A DNA stretch of 64,000 nt, taken from contig CAVWRJ010000007.1 of assembly GCA_963757335.1 (NCBI GenBank), positions 1 through 64,000 on the forward strand. Reading direction: 5' to 3'. The translations under genes and the position numbers were made by a program. The DNA comes from DASQPA01 sp963757335. GTDB lineage: Bacteria > Acidobacteriota > Thermoanaerobaculia > Multivoradales > UBA5704. The notes below the pieces were generated by a model that worked only from the letters and a program-made list of their open reading frames with translations, was not told the DNA's origin and searched no databases. Below are positions 18,819 to 29,133 of this stretch, in pieces; the first letter of the stretch is position 1, and each line of letters opens with the position of its first letter.

Positions 18819-21800
18819 TCAGGCGGTGGCGGCCTGGCGCTCGGGCTCGGGCTGGACCTCTTCCATCTCGACGGAGACCAGCTTCGAGACCCCCCGCTCT
18901 TCCATCGTCACGCCGTAGAGGGTCGAGGCGACCTCCATGGAGAGCTTGTTGTGGGTGATGACGATGAACTGGGTCTCTGCCGCCATCTCTCTCAGGAGGT
19001 CGACGAAGCGGGCGGTGTTGACGTCGTCGAGCGGCGCGTCGACCTCGTCGAGGATGCAGAGGGGGGAGGGCTTGGTGCGGAAGAGGGCGAAGAGGAGGGC
19101 GATCGCCGTCAGCGCCTTCTCGCCGCCCGACATCAGCATCAGGTTCTGCAGGCGCTTGCCCGGCGGGCGGGCGAGGATCTCGATGCCGCTCTCCAGGACG
19201 TCGTCCTCGTCGAGGAGGCGCATCTCGGCCTCGCCGCCGCGGAAGAGGCGGGTGAAGATCTCGCCGAAGTTCTTGTTGACCTCGTGGAAGGTGGTGGTGA
19301 AGCGCTCGCTCGAGGCCTCGATTGATCTCCTTGATCGTGCTTGCGCAGGCTGTCGACCGAGTTCGCCACGTCGGCCCGCTGGGTGGTGAGGAAGTGAGGC
19401 GCTCCTCCTGCTCGTCGTACTCCTGGACGGCCAGGATGTTGACCGGCCCGAGGCGGTCCAGGGCCGCCTTGCTGCGCGCCAGCTCGGCCTCCAGCTCGGC
19501 GAGGTCGGGGCGCGGCTCGCCGGGGTCTTCTGGCAGCGGGCGGGAGGGGCCTCGCGGCTGAACTGTCGCGGAAGGTGAGGGCGAGGTGCTCGGCGTCCTG
19601 CTTGACGCGCGCCTGGGCGATGCGCAGCTCCTCGACCTCGGCGCGCACGGCGTCGCGGCGCTCGCGGTGGACCTGCGATGCGCTCCTCGAGCAGCCGGAT
19701 CTCCTGGCGGTGGACGTCGAGGCGCTCCTGCTCTTCGAGCACCCCCTCCTCGGCGACGGCGCGCTGCTCGAGGGCGGTCTGCAGCTCCTCCTCGGCGCGG
19801 TCGATGGCGGCTTCGAGCTCGGCGCGCCGGGCGATCAGCCGCTCGGACTCCTCCTGCCAGGTGCGGATCTGGCGGCGGCCGGCTTCGACCTCCTCGGGCA
19901 GGCGGTTCATCTCGCGGTCCTGGGATTCGAGGCGCTCGTCGAGCAGCTCCAGCCGGCCGCGCCGGCCGGCGCTCGCGGTCCGCAAGCCCTCGCGGGTCGC
20001 CTTGGCCGCCTCGGCTCCGCCTGGGCGCGGTCGAAGTCCTCCTGGAGGCCGGCGTGGTGGGCGGTCGGCGGCGGCGAGCTCCGCCTCCAGGTTCCGCTGC
20101 CGTTCGGCGACGCGGGCGATCTCGCGGAGGACCTCCTCCTGCTCGGTGGAGAGGGTCTGCTGCTCGGTGGTGAGCCGGCGGTGGCGGGCGGCGGCGTCCT
20201 CCTTGCGGGCCTTGGCGACGGCGCGCTCCTGGCGGAGCTGGCCGACCTCGCCCTGGAGGCGGTTGGCGTCGCGCGCCAGACCGGCGCGCTGGGCGACCAG
20301 ACGCTCGAGCAGGGAACCGGCCTCCTTGAGGTCGGATTCGAGCTTCGGGGACTGGCGGTGCCGAGGGCGGCCAGCTCGCGCTCGCGCTCGAGGACGCCGG
20401 GGGTCGGCGACCTCGCCCTCGACATGGAAGGTGCCGGCCTGGACCCAGACTCCGTCGCGCGCTCAGGAAGGCCGCTCCGGGATGGAGCCGGGCCAGCCGG
20501 GCGGCGTCCTCGCCCGTACGGACGAGGAAACCGGGCGGGAGGGCGGTGGCGAGGTCCGGCGGCAGGCCGAGGGCCTCGCCGAGGGTGAGGACGATCGCCG
20601 GGTCGGCCAGGCCGGAGGAACCGGCGAGCGAGGCGACCTCGAACGCCGCCCGTTCCTCGCCGCCCGTCGGCTGGCGTTCGAGGAGGCTCGCCGCCGAGCG
20701 GCCGGCGAGCTGGCGCGCGACGTCGCGAGCGCTCCAACCCTCCGGCGAGCACCACGGCGTCGGCCAGGGTCCCGAGGTAGAAGTCGAGGCTCCGCTCCCA
20801 ACCGGCGAGCGCCCGGGCCTCGCCGGCCAGGAAGGTGGCGGGGACGCCGGCGCTGGCCAGGGCCTCGACCAGGGCCTTGCGCCGCTGGGCGTGGGCGCGG
20901 GAGAGCTCGGCCAGGATGCGCTGGCGCTGGCGGGCGCCGGAGAGCTCCTCTTCGAGCGAGCGCTTGCGCTCCGAGGCCTCGGACTCGCGGCGCATCGTGG
21001 CGTCCAGGGTGGCGGCGACCTTCTCCTGCTCGGCGGCGCGGGCCGCCACGTCGGTCTCGATCGTCGTCACCTTGCTCGCGCGCCAGCGCGAGGGTCTCCC
21101 CGGCCTGCTTGACCTCGAAGGCGTGACGGGCGATCTCCTGGTCCAGGCGGTGCCGGCGGTAGTTGCCCTTCTCCTGCTCGATCTGCGCCTGGTGGTGGCG
21201 GTTGCGGAGCGGTGTTGACCTCGCCCAGGGCGCCCGCCAGGGCGGTCCGCAGCGACTCGACCCGGGCCGCCACCTGGCGCAGGTCGCGCTCGGCGTCGGC
21301 GATCTGGCGCTCGTCCTCGTCGACCGCGGTGGCCGCGGAGTCGCGCTCGGCCGCCAGCTCCAGGCGGCGCGATTCGAGCGATTCCAGGACCCCGGCGTTG
21401 CGCTCGATCTCCTGCCCCCGCCTTTCGGCGGAGGAGCGGGCCTGGGTGGCGCGCTCGGCGATCTCCTGGGTGGTCTGGCGGTTGCCCTTCAAGAACTGCT
21501 GGCGCCCCTCGATCAGGGCCGCGAGCTCGGCCTGGCTCTGGTGGCGCTCGGCCACCGCCCGCGCCAGCTCGTCCAGCCGCTCCCGGCCGGCGGCGAGCGC
21601 CGCCTCGTCGCGGTGGAGGTCGGCGGCGAGCGCCGCCTCCCGCCCCTGGGCGTCGGCGATCCCCGCGGCGAGGCCGGCGAGGCGCCCGGCGAGAGCGCTC
21701 CAGCGGCCGAGGAGGACCCGCTCCAGGAGCTCGCGGTACTCCGTCTCCTTCTCCTGATAGCGCCGGGCGGCGCTCGCCTGGCGCTTCAACGAGCGGAGCG

Positions 21801-22404
21801 CCCGCTCGACCTCGGCGACGATGTCGTCCAGGCGCAGCAGGTTCGCCATCGCCTCCTGGAGCTTGACCTCGGCGACGTCCTTCCTCTGCTTGTAGCGGGT
21901 GATCCCCGCCGCCTCCTCGATCAGCTTGCTCCGCTCCTGGGGCTTGCCGGAGAGGATCAGGCCGATCTTCCCCTGCTCGATGACCGAGTAGGCGCGGATG
22001 CCGAGCCCGGTGTCCATCAGCAGGTCGCGGACGTCCTTCAAGCGCACCAGCTTGCCGTTCAGCCGGTACTGGCCCTCGCCGCCGCGGAAGACCCGCCGGC
22101 TGATCGTGATCCGGCCGTCCTCGGCGCCGGCGAGCGACGGGTCGGTGCGGAGCGACAGGGTGGCCTCCGCCATCCCCAGCGGCTTCCTGGTGTCGGAGCC
22201 GTTGAAGATGACGTCCTCCATGGTGGCGCCACGGAGGCTCTTGGCGCTCTGCTCTCCCAGAACCCAGGTCATGGCGTCCGAGAGGTTGCTCTTGCCGCAG
22301 CCGTTGGGACCGATGATGGCGGTGATGCCGCCGGCGAAGTCGACGGTGACCGGGTCGACGAAGGACTTGAAGCCGGAGATCTCTAGGCGTTCCAGTTTCA
22401 GCAT
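18819..22404 (-). CDS. smc: chromosome segregation ATPase SMC (multiple frameshifts in this sequence)
   Basis: Structural-maintenance-of-chromosomes protein, about 1,195 codons, the usual length, but interrupted by roughly ten single-base shifts between about 19.3 and 21.2 kb. The N-terminal head is intact: LERLEISGFKSF, Walker A GPNGCGKSN and Q-loop VLGEQSAKSLRG. It is followed by coiled coil, a hinge around 20.8-20.5 kb (LDFYLGTLADAVV, ALGLPPDLA), returning coiled coil, and a C-terminal head with signature MLMSGGEKALTAIALLFA and Walker B CILDEVDAPLDDVN. Heads and stop are conserved and the length is normal, so the breaks are most likely sequence errors. SMC forms a condensin with ScpAB, which are not in the window. 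No Shine-Dalgarno precedes the ATG. Confidence 0.9.
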
Positions 22405-22414
22405 GGCTGGAGAG

Positions 22415-22443
22415 ACGATAGCAGACCGCTGCCGCCCCCACAA
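22415..22443 (-). promoter_or_regulatory. candidate smc promoter
   Basis: Read on the minus strand: TTGTGG, 17 nt, TATCGT. Transcription would start only about 4 nt before the smc ATG, which also lacks a Shine-Dalgarno, so a near-leaderless message is possible. Confidence 0.4.
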
Positions 22444-22525
22444 GTTGGGGAAGGGGTCTATGCGTCCTACCAGATGTCGTGGTCCGCGGGCGTCGCGACC
22501 GACCCCTCGAAGGCATCGGGGTTGC

Positions 22526-24502
22526 ATGCCGGGGCTCCCCGTGGCAGGCTCCCCCGGCGTGACCTCCCCCCTCCTCGCGGCAGCACTTTTCTACGGCGGT
22601 CACCTCCTCGCCTTCGTCCTCCTCGCCGCGACGGCCGGGGTCTTCGGACGGCTCCTCCTGGGGCCCGTCGGCTCCCGGCCGCTCGGCGTACCCGCGGTCG
22701 CCATGGCGCTCGGGATCGCCGGGCTGGCCCACCTCGCCTTCCTGCTCGGCCTCCTCCACCGCCTCGACCGCCCGGCGCTCCTCCTCGCTCTCGCCGGCAT
22801 CCACCTTGCGGGTTGGCGGGTCTGGCGAGAGACCGCCGTGGCGGTCCGCACCTGGCTCTTGGGGAGCTCGCGGCGGCGCCTGGCCGGCCTGGCGCTCTGG
22901 GGGGGCGGGGCGCTCCTCCTCGGTCTGCCGCTCTTCCTCCTCGCTCTCTACCCGCCGACCGCCTTCGACGCCACGCTCTACCATCTGCCCGACGCCCGGG
23001 CCTTCGCCCGCTCCGGCGCGCTGCCGTTTCTCGTCGGGCTGCGGTTTCCGGTCTTCCCGCAGCTCGCCGAGGCGCTCTTCGCGGCGGTACTCCTCCTCGC
23101 CGGGCCTACCCGGGACATGGCGGTCCACCTGGTTTCGCTCCTCATGATTCTCTCGACTGCGGCGCTCCTCGCTGCCTGGGGGGAGGCGGCGCTGTCGCGG
23201 CGAGCCGGCGTTCTCGCCGCCGCCGCCTATCTGGGGAGCCCGATCGTCGTCCACCTCGGGACCTCGGCCTACATCGAGGCGGGGCTCACCCTCTTCACCA
23301 CCGCCGCGCTCTACTCGCTCTGGCGCTACCTCAAGGCGGAACGCCGCTCCGGCCGACCGGATGGGGAGGACCCCCGCCGCTTTCTGGTCCTCGCCGCGGT
23401 CTTCGGCGCCGCGGCCGCCGAGGTCAAGTATCTGGGCCTCTTTTTCCTCGCCGCCGTCGCCTTAGGGGTGGCCGTGGTGGCCCTTTCGCGCCCGCGTCGC
23501 CCGTCGCGGCTGCTGCTTTTCGCCACGGTGACGGTTGCCGTTCTCCTCCCTGGGTACGGCCGCATCCTCTATTTCACCGGCAACCCGGTGTTCCCTTTTC
23601 TTCCCGGGCTTTTCGGGCACTCCGCCTGGGATCTGGTCGCCTTCCGGCCGTCCTCCGGCAGCCTCACCGCCAACTTCGGGCACGCGCTCAAAACGCTCGC
23701 CACCCTTCCCTGGGATGTCGTCTTCGCCCGCGCCAAAACCGGCGGGCAGCCGCCCTACTCGCCTTTCCTGCTCCTGGCGGTCCCTCTCCTCCTCTTCGTC
23801 GCCGTGCGGGACCGCCGGGTCCGGCCGTGGGTCCTCGTGGCCGGTGTCTACATCGCCCTCTTTCCCTTCCTGCCGCCCGACTCCCGATATCTCCTGCCGG
23901 TCCTGCCGCTCGTCTGTCTCACTCTCGCCGCCGGCCTCGACCGGCCCGTTCTCGCCCGCCGGCCGGTCGCTCTGGCCGGCCTCGCGGTCCTCCTGCTCCT
24001 GCCGGGCGTCCTCTACGCGGGCTACCGGATCGTCCGGCAGGGGGCGCCACCGGTCACGGCGGAGGGGCGCGAACGCTACCTGTCCGCGCGCCTGCCGCTC
24101 TACCCGGCGCTCGCCTGGCTCAATCGCCAGCGGGGGAGGAGCTACACCGTCTACGCCTTCTTCGCCGAGGACATGACCTACTTCGCCGAGGGGACCCTCC
24201 GGGGGGACTGGCTGGGTCCGGGCGGTTTCACCGAGGTGCTCCCGGCGATCGGCGATCCGGAGGCCCTCTGGCAGCGCCTCCACGCGTTGGGCGCCGGCTA
24301 CCTCCTGGTGCCGCGCGACCGGGGCGGCCTCCGGCTCCCGGACGGCCCCGCCTGGCGGCAGCGGTTCCGGCCGGTCTATGCCGATCCCGCGGCCGTCATC
24401 TTCGCCCTGTCCTCCTCGGAGGAGCCGGAGCCCTACCGGGCCGGCCTCGTTCCGCCGCGCGGGGCCGGGGCTTCCCTGGAGGTCAAAAGCAGGGGCAGAT
24501 AG
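22526..24502 (+). CDS. GT-C-type membrane glycosyltransferase (GT39/ArnT-like)
   Basis: About 658-residue integral membrane protein with 11-13 predicted TM helices and a C-terminal soluble part. The first periplasmic loop carries the acidic motif FDATLYHLPDARAFA, like the catalytic Asp loop of lipid-phosphate-dependent glycosyltransferases, and PPDSRYLLPVLP fits the family's later loop. It would move a sugar from a polyprenyl-phosphate donor to a glycan, lipid or protein. Start is uncertain: ATG at 22526 or GTG at 22559, neither with a clear RBS. Its last 70 nt overlap the 3' end of the convergent exosortase-partner gene. The acceptor is unknown; a link to exosortase-sorted glycoproteins is conjecture from position. 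Confidence 0.7.
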   Translation: MPGLPVAGSPGVTSPLLAAALFYGGHLLAFVLLAATAGVFGRLLLGPVGSRPLGVPAVAMALGIAGLAHLAFLLGLLHRLDRPALLLALAGIHLAGWRVWRETAVAVRTWLLGSSRRRLAGLALWGGGALLLGLPLFLLALYPPTAFDATLYHLPDARAFARSGALPFLVGLRFPVFPQLAEALFAAVLLLAGPTRDMAVHLVSLLMILSTAALLAAWGEAALSRRAGVLAAAAYLGSPIVVHLGTSAYIEAGLTLFTTAALYSLWRYLKAERRSGRPDGEDPRRFLVLAAVFGAAAAEVKYLGLFFLAAVALGVAVVALSRPRRPSRLLLFATVTVAVLLPGYGRILYFTGNPVFPFLPGLFGHSAWDLVAFRPSSGSLTANFGHALKTLATLPWDVVFARAKTGGQPPYSPFLLLAVPLLLFVAVRDRRVRPWVLVAGVYIALFPFLPPDSRYLLPVLPLVCLTLAAGLDRPVLARRPVALAGLAVLLLLPGVLYAGYRIVRQGAPPVTAEGRERYLSARLPLYPALAWLNRQRGRSYTVYAFFAEDMTYFAEGTLRGDWLGPGGFTEVLPAIGDPEALWQRLHALGAGYLLVPRDRGGLRLPDGPAWRQRFRPVYADPAAVIFALSSSEEPEPYRAGLVPPRGAGASLEVKSRGR

Positions 24503-25062
24503 AAGGCGGCCCAGAGGGCGAAGGGGAGGGCGAGCTTGAAGGGCAGATCGAGGAGGTGGTGGAGGAGCCCCCAGGCGTTCCTCGCCAAGGGGCCGTAGTG
24601 TTCGAGGCTCCAGTTGCCGAGCTGGGTCGCATAGGCGACCTTCACCTTGCTGAAGACGACGAACATGTCGAAGAACACGGTGACCAGGAGGGCCCAGCCG
24701 AGGTGCCCCAGCCGCTCCCGCCAGGGGACCCGCGGCACGGCGAGGAAGAGGGCGGCGAGGAGCACCAGGTGGAAGTGGATGTCGGTCACCCGGAAGCCGT
24801 GCTGCAGCCGGCCGAGCGGCGGTTCGATCCGCGCGATCACCGCGTCGTGGGTCCCCTGGACGAGGAGCTGGGTGGCGCTCGGGTACTCGGTGAGGTGAAG
24901 GAGGTTCTGCGCCCCGGCCAGGAGGAGTCGGTTGTAGAACGGGGTGAAGAGCGCCCAGACCACCCAGACCGGAATCAGCCAGAGGAGGACGTTGCGCAGG
25001 AAGCGGAGGACCCAGGAGCGGTCGCCGGAGTCGCCGGGATCAGGGCGGTCGGGGCGCGTCAT
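24433..25062 (-). CDS. exosortase H-associated membrane protein
   Basis: 209-residue membrane protein with four or five hydrophobic segments (~19-41, 95-112, 120-142, 175-200) and a conserved-looking lumenal stretch (TPFYNRLLLAGAQNLLHLTE, VTDIHFHL). It starts within the stop of xrtH (ATGA overlap). An XrtH gene followed by this type of membrane protein is a known pairing; its biochemical role is unknown. The 3' end overlaps the convergent glycosyltransferase gene by 70 nt. Confidence 0.8.
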   Translation of the reverse strand: MTRPDRPDPGDSGDRSWVLRFLRNVLLWLIPVWVVWALFTPFYNRLLLAGAQNLLHLTEYPSATQLLVQGTHDAVIARIEPPLGRLQHGFRVTDIHFHLVLLAALFLAVPRVPWRERLGHLGWALLVTVFFDMFVVFSKVKVAYATQLGNWSLEHYGPLARNAWGLLHHLLDLPFKLALPFALWAAFYLPLLLTSREAPAPRGGTRPAR

Positions 25063-25664
25063 GGGGCGGCCGACTCGGGCGACGGGGAGCTCGGCGGGAT
25101 CGCCGCCGGGGCGGCCCAACGGTTCGCCCAGAGGATCCAGAGCAGCACTCCGAAGAGGATGACGATGCTCTGCCAGACGACGGTGTGTGAGGCGTCGAAG
25201 AGCTTCGGGAAGTAGACGCCGGTGAGATAGAGCGCGATCACCCGCACCAGGTTCACCGCTTGGATGGCGACGATCCCGAGGCCGAGCCCGAGGAGCCGCG
25301 CCCGCCAGGACGCCGGGAAGGCGAGCACCGCGGCTAAGTAGATGAGCATCGCCTCGACCCCGTTGCAGCCGTTCCGGATGTTGACCGCGAAACGGCTCCC
25401 CTGGATCACCGTGCCCTGGAGAGTGACGTGCTGGCCGAGGAGGTTCAAGCCCGCCCCGCTCGCCCGCGCCACACCGGCCGTGAACGGCTCGATGGCATGG
25501 TCGTTCACCCAGTTGAGCGAGATGAGGGCGAAGCTGCCGCCCAGGAGGAGCAGGAAGAGGACGAGAAAGGTGATCTCCCGCCGGTGTTGCTGCCAGACGG
25601 AGACCGGCTCCGGAGCGGCGGAGTGGGGGGACGGGGCGGGCTGGGGAGCGCGTTTACGAGCCAT
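25059..25664 (-). CDS. xrtH: exosortase H
   Basis: 201-residue intramembrane cysteine transpeptidase-like enzyme that recognises C-terminal sorting tails (the IPTL-CTERM class for XrtH) on exported proteins, cleaves them and transfers the product. The exosortase triad is visible: Cys100 in NIRNGCNGVEAM, Arg141 in NLVRVIAL and His160 in DASHTVVWQ, between TM helices at ~31-51, 103-120, 122-150 and 163-180. Start at 25664 follows a weak GAGA. It is first of a two-gene unit with its membrane partner. No protein in this window ends in an IPTL-type tail, so its substrates lie elsewhere. Confidence 0.92.
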   Translation of the reverse strand: MARKRAPQPAPSPHSAAPEPVSVWQQHRREITFLVLFLLLLGGSFALISLNWVNDHAIEPFTAGVARASGAGLNLLGQHVTLQGTVIQGSRFAVNIRNGCNGVEAMLIYLAAVLAFPASWRARLLGLGLGIVAIQAVNLVRVIALYLTGVYFPKLFDASHTVVWQSIVILFGVLLWILWANRWAAPAAIPPSSPSPESAAP

Positions 25665-25720
25665 GATCTCTACACCCGCGGGTCGATTCGGTTCAGTCGA
25701 GGGTTCAAAGGGGTGGGTGA

Positions 25721-25749
25721 ATCTTACGGAGCACGCCTCGCGTTGACAA
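25721..25749 (-). promoter_or_regulatory. xrtH promoter (predicted)
   Basis: On the minus strand TTGTCA, 17 nt, TAAGAT, a near-consensus sigma70-type promoter giving a leader of about 50 nt. Its -35 box shares five bases with the -35 box of the pyrR promoter on the other strand. Confidence 0.7.
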
Positions 25750-25771
25750 GCCCAGCCCTCGCGGCTACGAT
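25743..25771 (+). promoter_or_regulatory. pyrRBC promoter (predicted)
   Basis: TTGACA, 17 nt, TACGAT: consensus -35 and good -10. Expected transcription start near 25778 leaves only about 30 nt before the GTG of pyrR. Confidence 0.75.
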
Positions 25772-25807
25772 GCCGCGGACCTGCCCGGTAGCCCCTCGGT
25801 ACCACCC

Positions 25808-26364
25808 GTGCCTAAAAAACTCACGCCGAAGACGACGATCCTCGACGCCCAGCAGATGGCGCGCGTCATCCGTCGGATGGCGGGGGAGATCGTCGAGCGC
25901 AACCGCGGGATCGACGACCTCCTCCTGGTCGGCATCCGCACCCGCGGCGTGCCCTTGGCCGAGGCGCTCGGCGCCGAGATCGAGCGCATGGAGGGTCATA
26001 AGGTCCCCCTCGGCATCTTAGACATCACGCTCTATCGCGACGATCTCTCGACCGTCGGGGCGCAGCCCCTGGTCAAGGCGACCTCCCTGCCGCGCCAGAT
26101 CGACGGCTGCCTGGTGGTCCTCTGCGACGACGTCCTCTACACCGGCCGCACCGTGCGGGCGGCCCTCGACCACCTGGTCGACTACGGCCGGCCGCGGGCG
26201 GTGCAGCTCGCCGTCCTCATCGACCGCGGCCACCGCGAGCTGCCGATCCAGGCCGACGTGGTGGGGAAGACGGTGCCGACGGCACAGAACGAGATCGTCG
26301 AGGTCCACTTCCAGGCGATCGACGGCGAGGAACAGGTGCGCCTCTTGAAGCGGGGGGAGGCCTG

Positions 26365-26365
<1 letters not shown>
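25808..26365 (+). CDS. pyrR: PyrR: pyrimidine operon regulator / uracil phosphoribosyltransferase
   Basis: 185-residue type I phosphoribosyltransferase. In other bacteria PyrR binds UMP and pyr mRNA to control attenuation, and can convert uracil plus PRPP to UMP. The PRPP-binding motif VVLCDDVLYTGRT spans ~103-115, and the family's LGILDITLYRDDL is at ~68-80. Start codon is GTG with no Shine-Dalgarno. The stop overlaps the pyrB start by 1 nt (TGATG). The leader is too short for an antiterminator/terminator, so attenuation upstream of pyrR looks unlikely here. Confidence 0.95.
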
Positions 26366-27321
<956 letters not shown>

Positions 27322-28614
27322 ATGGCGCGGCTCCTGCTTTCCGGCGGCCGGCTGATCGACCCCTCCCAGGGGATCGACGCCACCCTCGACCTGCTGCTCG
27401 ACGACGGGGTGGTCGCCAGGGTGGGCGAGCGCCTGAAGAAGCCCAAGGATGCGGAGGTACTTGACGCCAAGGGCCTCGTCGTCTGCCCCGGCCTGATCGA
27501 CATCCACGTCCACCTCCGCGAGCCGGGCCAGGAGTACAAGGAGACGGTCCGGACCGGCACCCTGGCGGCGGCGGCCGGCGGTTTCACCGCGGTCGCCTGC
27601 ATGGCCAACACCGACCCGGTGAACGACAACCGCTCGGTGACCGAGCACATCCTCGCCGAGGCCGGGCGGCACGGTTTCGCCCGGGTCTACCCCATCGGCG
27701 CGGTGTCGAAGAAGCTCGCCGGGGAGGAGCTGGCGGAGATCGGCGAGATGGTGCGCGCCGGGGTGGTGGCGGTGTCGGACGACGGCCGGCCGGTGATGAA
27801 CGCCGAGCTGATGCGCCGCGCCCTCCTCTATGCCCAGCACTTCGCCATCCCGGTGATCCAGCATGCCGAGGACCTGAACCTCGCCGGCAGCGGAGTGATG
27901 CACGAGGGGGAGTGGTCGACCCGGCTCGGCCTCCCCGGCCTCCCCGGCTCGGCCGAGGACGTGATGGTGGCGCGCGACTTGATCCTCCAGGAGGACACCC
28001 GCGGCCGCTACCACGTGGCCCACCTCTCGACGGCGCGGAGCCTGCGCCTCGTCCGGCAGGGAAAAGAGCTGGGGCTCGCCGTCACTTGCGAGGTGGCGCC
28101 CCATCACCTGATCCTGACCGACGAGGAGGTCTCGCGCTCCGGCTTCTCGACCCAGACCAAGATGAAGCCGCCGCTCCGTTCGGAAGCGGACCGGCAGGCG
28201 CTCCTCGCCGGCTTGGCCGACGGCACGGTCGACTGCATCGCTAGCGACCACGCCCCTCACCATGCGGACGAGAAGGACGTCGAGTTCAACCTCGCTCCCT
28301 TCGGCATCCTGGGATTGGAGACCACTCTCTCCCTCTGCCTCGACCGCCTGGTGCGGCCCGGCCTCGTGACCCTGCCCCGGCTCGTCGAGCTGCTGTCGAC
28401 CGGCCCGGCGCGGGTCTTGAACCTTCCGGGCGGAACCTTGAAAGAGGGGAGCCCCGGGGACGTGACCCTCTTCGACCCCGAGAAGAGGGTGACGGTCGAC
28501 GCCGGGAAGTTCCGCAGCCGCTCCCGGAACACCCCCTTCGGCGGCTGGAAGCTCCGCGGCGCCCCGATCGCGACGATTTTGGGCGGCCGGCGGGTCGAGC
28601 TGCCGGGGCGCTGA
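27322..28614 (+). CDS. pyrC: dihydroorotase (class I)
   Basis: 430-residue amidohydrolase closing carbamoyl-aspartate to dihydroorotate. Metal site: HVH at ~62-64 in DIHVHLREPGQEYKE, the bridging Asp in VSDDGRPVMN, His in VIQHAED and VAHLSTA, and SDHAPHHADEKD. Length and motifs fit class I enzymes that often pair with PyrB. It is the last gene of pyrRBC; carAB and later pyr genes are not here. Confidence 0.96.
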   Translation: MARLLLSGGRLIDPSQGIDATLDLLLDDGVVARVGERLKKPKDAEVLDAKGLVVCPGLIDIHVHLREPGQEYKETVRTGTLAAAAGGFTAVACMANTDPVNDNRSVTEHILAEAGRHGFARVYPIGAVSKKLAGEELAEIGEMVRAGVVAVSDDGRPVMNAELMRRALLYAQHFAIPVIQHAEDLNLAGSGVMHEGEWSTRLGLPGLPGSAEDVMVARDLILQEDTRGRYHVAHLSTARSLRLVRQGKELGLAVTCEVAPHHLILTDEEVSRSGFSTQTKMKPPLRSEADRQALLAGLADGTVDCIASDHAPHHADEKDVEFNLAPFGILGLETTLSLCLDRLVRPGLVTLPRLVELLSTGPARVLNLPGGTLKEGSPGDVTLFDPEKRVTVDAGKFRSRSRNTPFGGWKLRGAPIATILGGRRVELPGR

Positions 28615-28715
28615 TTCGCGGGTGGGGGGCGGGTACCGCTCCTTCTTCCGCTCGGCACTGATAGAGGTAGGGACGGCCGACTCCGGCGTCCCGCTCTTCA
28701 GCAAGGAGGAATCCC

Positions 28716-29054
28716 ATGCCCCAGCGTAAGCAGATCGCCTTCGTTCTCTTCGTCCTGACGCTCCTCTCCGCTCTGCCGGCTCTCGCCGCCGCTGCGCCGA
28801 CGCCGCCCGCGGCGGCGCCTGCCGGCTGCCAGGCCGCCCTGGCCGACGGTGCCAGCCTCTTCGACGACCTCGCTCCGCAGAGCGCCGCCGCCGAGATGGC
28901 CCTACCCGCCTGGCTCGATCTCGGTCCCCAGGCCGCGACGGCCGCGACGGTCTTCCACGGCTACTGCCACTGCACCTGCAGCCGGATCCCGGACTGCAAC
29001 ACCAACGCCGATTGCAGCAACCATCGCTGCCTGGGCGGCATCTCCTGCTGCTGA
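28716..29054 (+). CDS. small Cys-rich secreted protein, unknown
   Basis: 112-residue precursor with a clear signal peptide (IAFVLFVLTLLSALPALAAA) and AAGGAGG before the ATG. The mature chain is Ala/Pro-rich, then the last ~32 residues hold eight Cys: GYCHCTCSRIPDCNTNADC and SNHRCLGGISCC, ending at the last Cys. Spacing C-x-C-x-C-x5-C-x5-C-x4-C-x5-CC suggests a compact disulfide or metal-binding knot. Expression looks independent: own RBS and a hairpin downstream. I do not recognise the family. It could be a bacteriocin-like peptide, an inhibitor or a structural surface peptide. Confidence 0.75.
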   Translation: MPQRKQIAFVLFVLTLLSALPALAAAAPTPPAAAPAGCQAALADGASLFDDLAPQSAAAEMALPAWLDLGPQAATAATVFHGYCHCTCSRIPDCNTNADCSNHRCLGGISCC

Positions 29055-29073
29055 CGTTCGGCTGAACCTTCAA

Positions 29074-29106
29074 GAGGGGCGGCCGCTCTCGGCTCGGCCG
29101 CTCCTC
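29074..29106 (+). terminator. candidate terminator hairpin
   Basis: GAGGGGCGGCC pairs with GGCCGCTCCTC (one G-T) around an 11-nt loop, 20 nt after the Cys-rich gene; only a weak pyrimidine tract follows. Confidence 0.45.
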
Positions 29107-29133
29107 TCGTCACCGGCCGCTCCCTCCAACTGA

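Noticed and set aside
19575..20588. Several 150-480-codon plus-strand frames opposite smc
   Set aside because: Antisense shadows; the minus strand carries the SMC heads and coiled coil.
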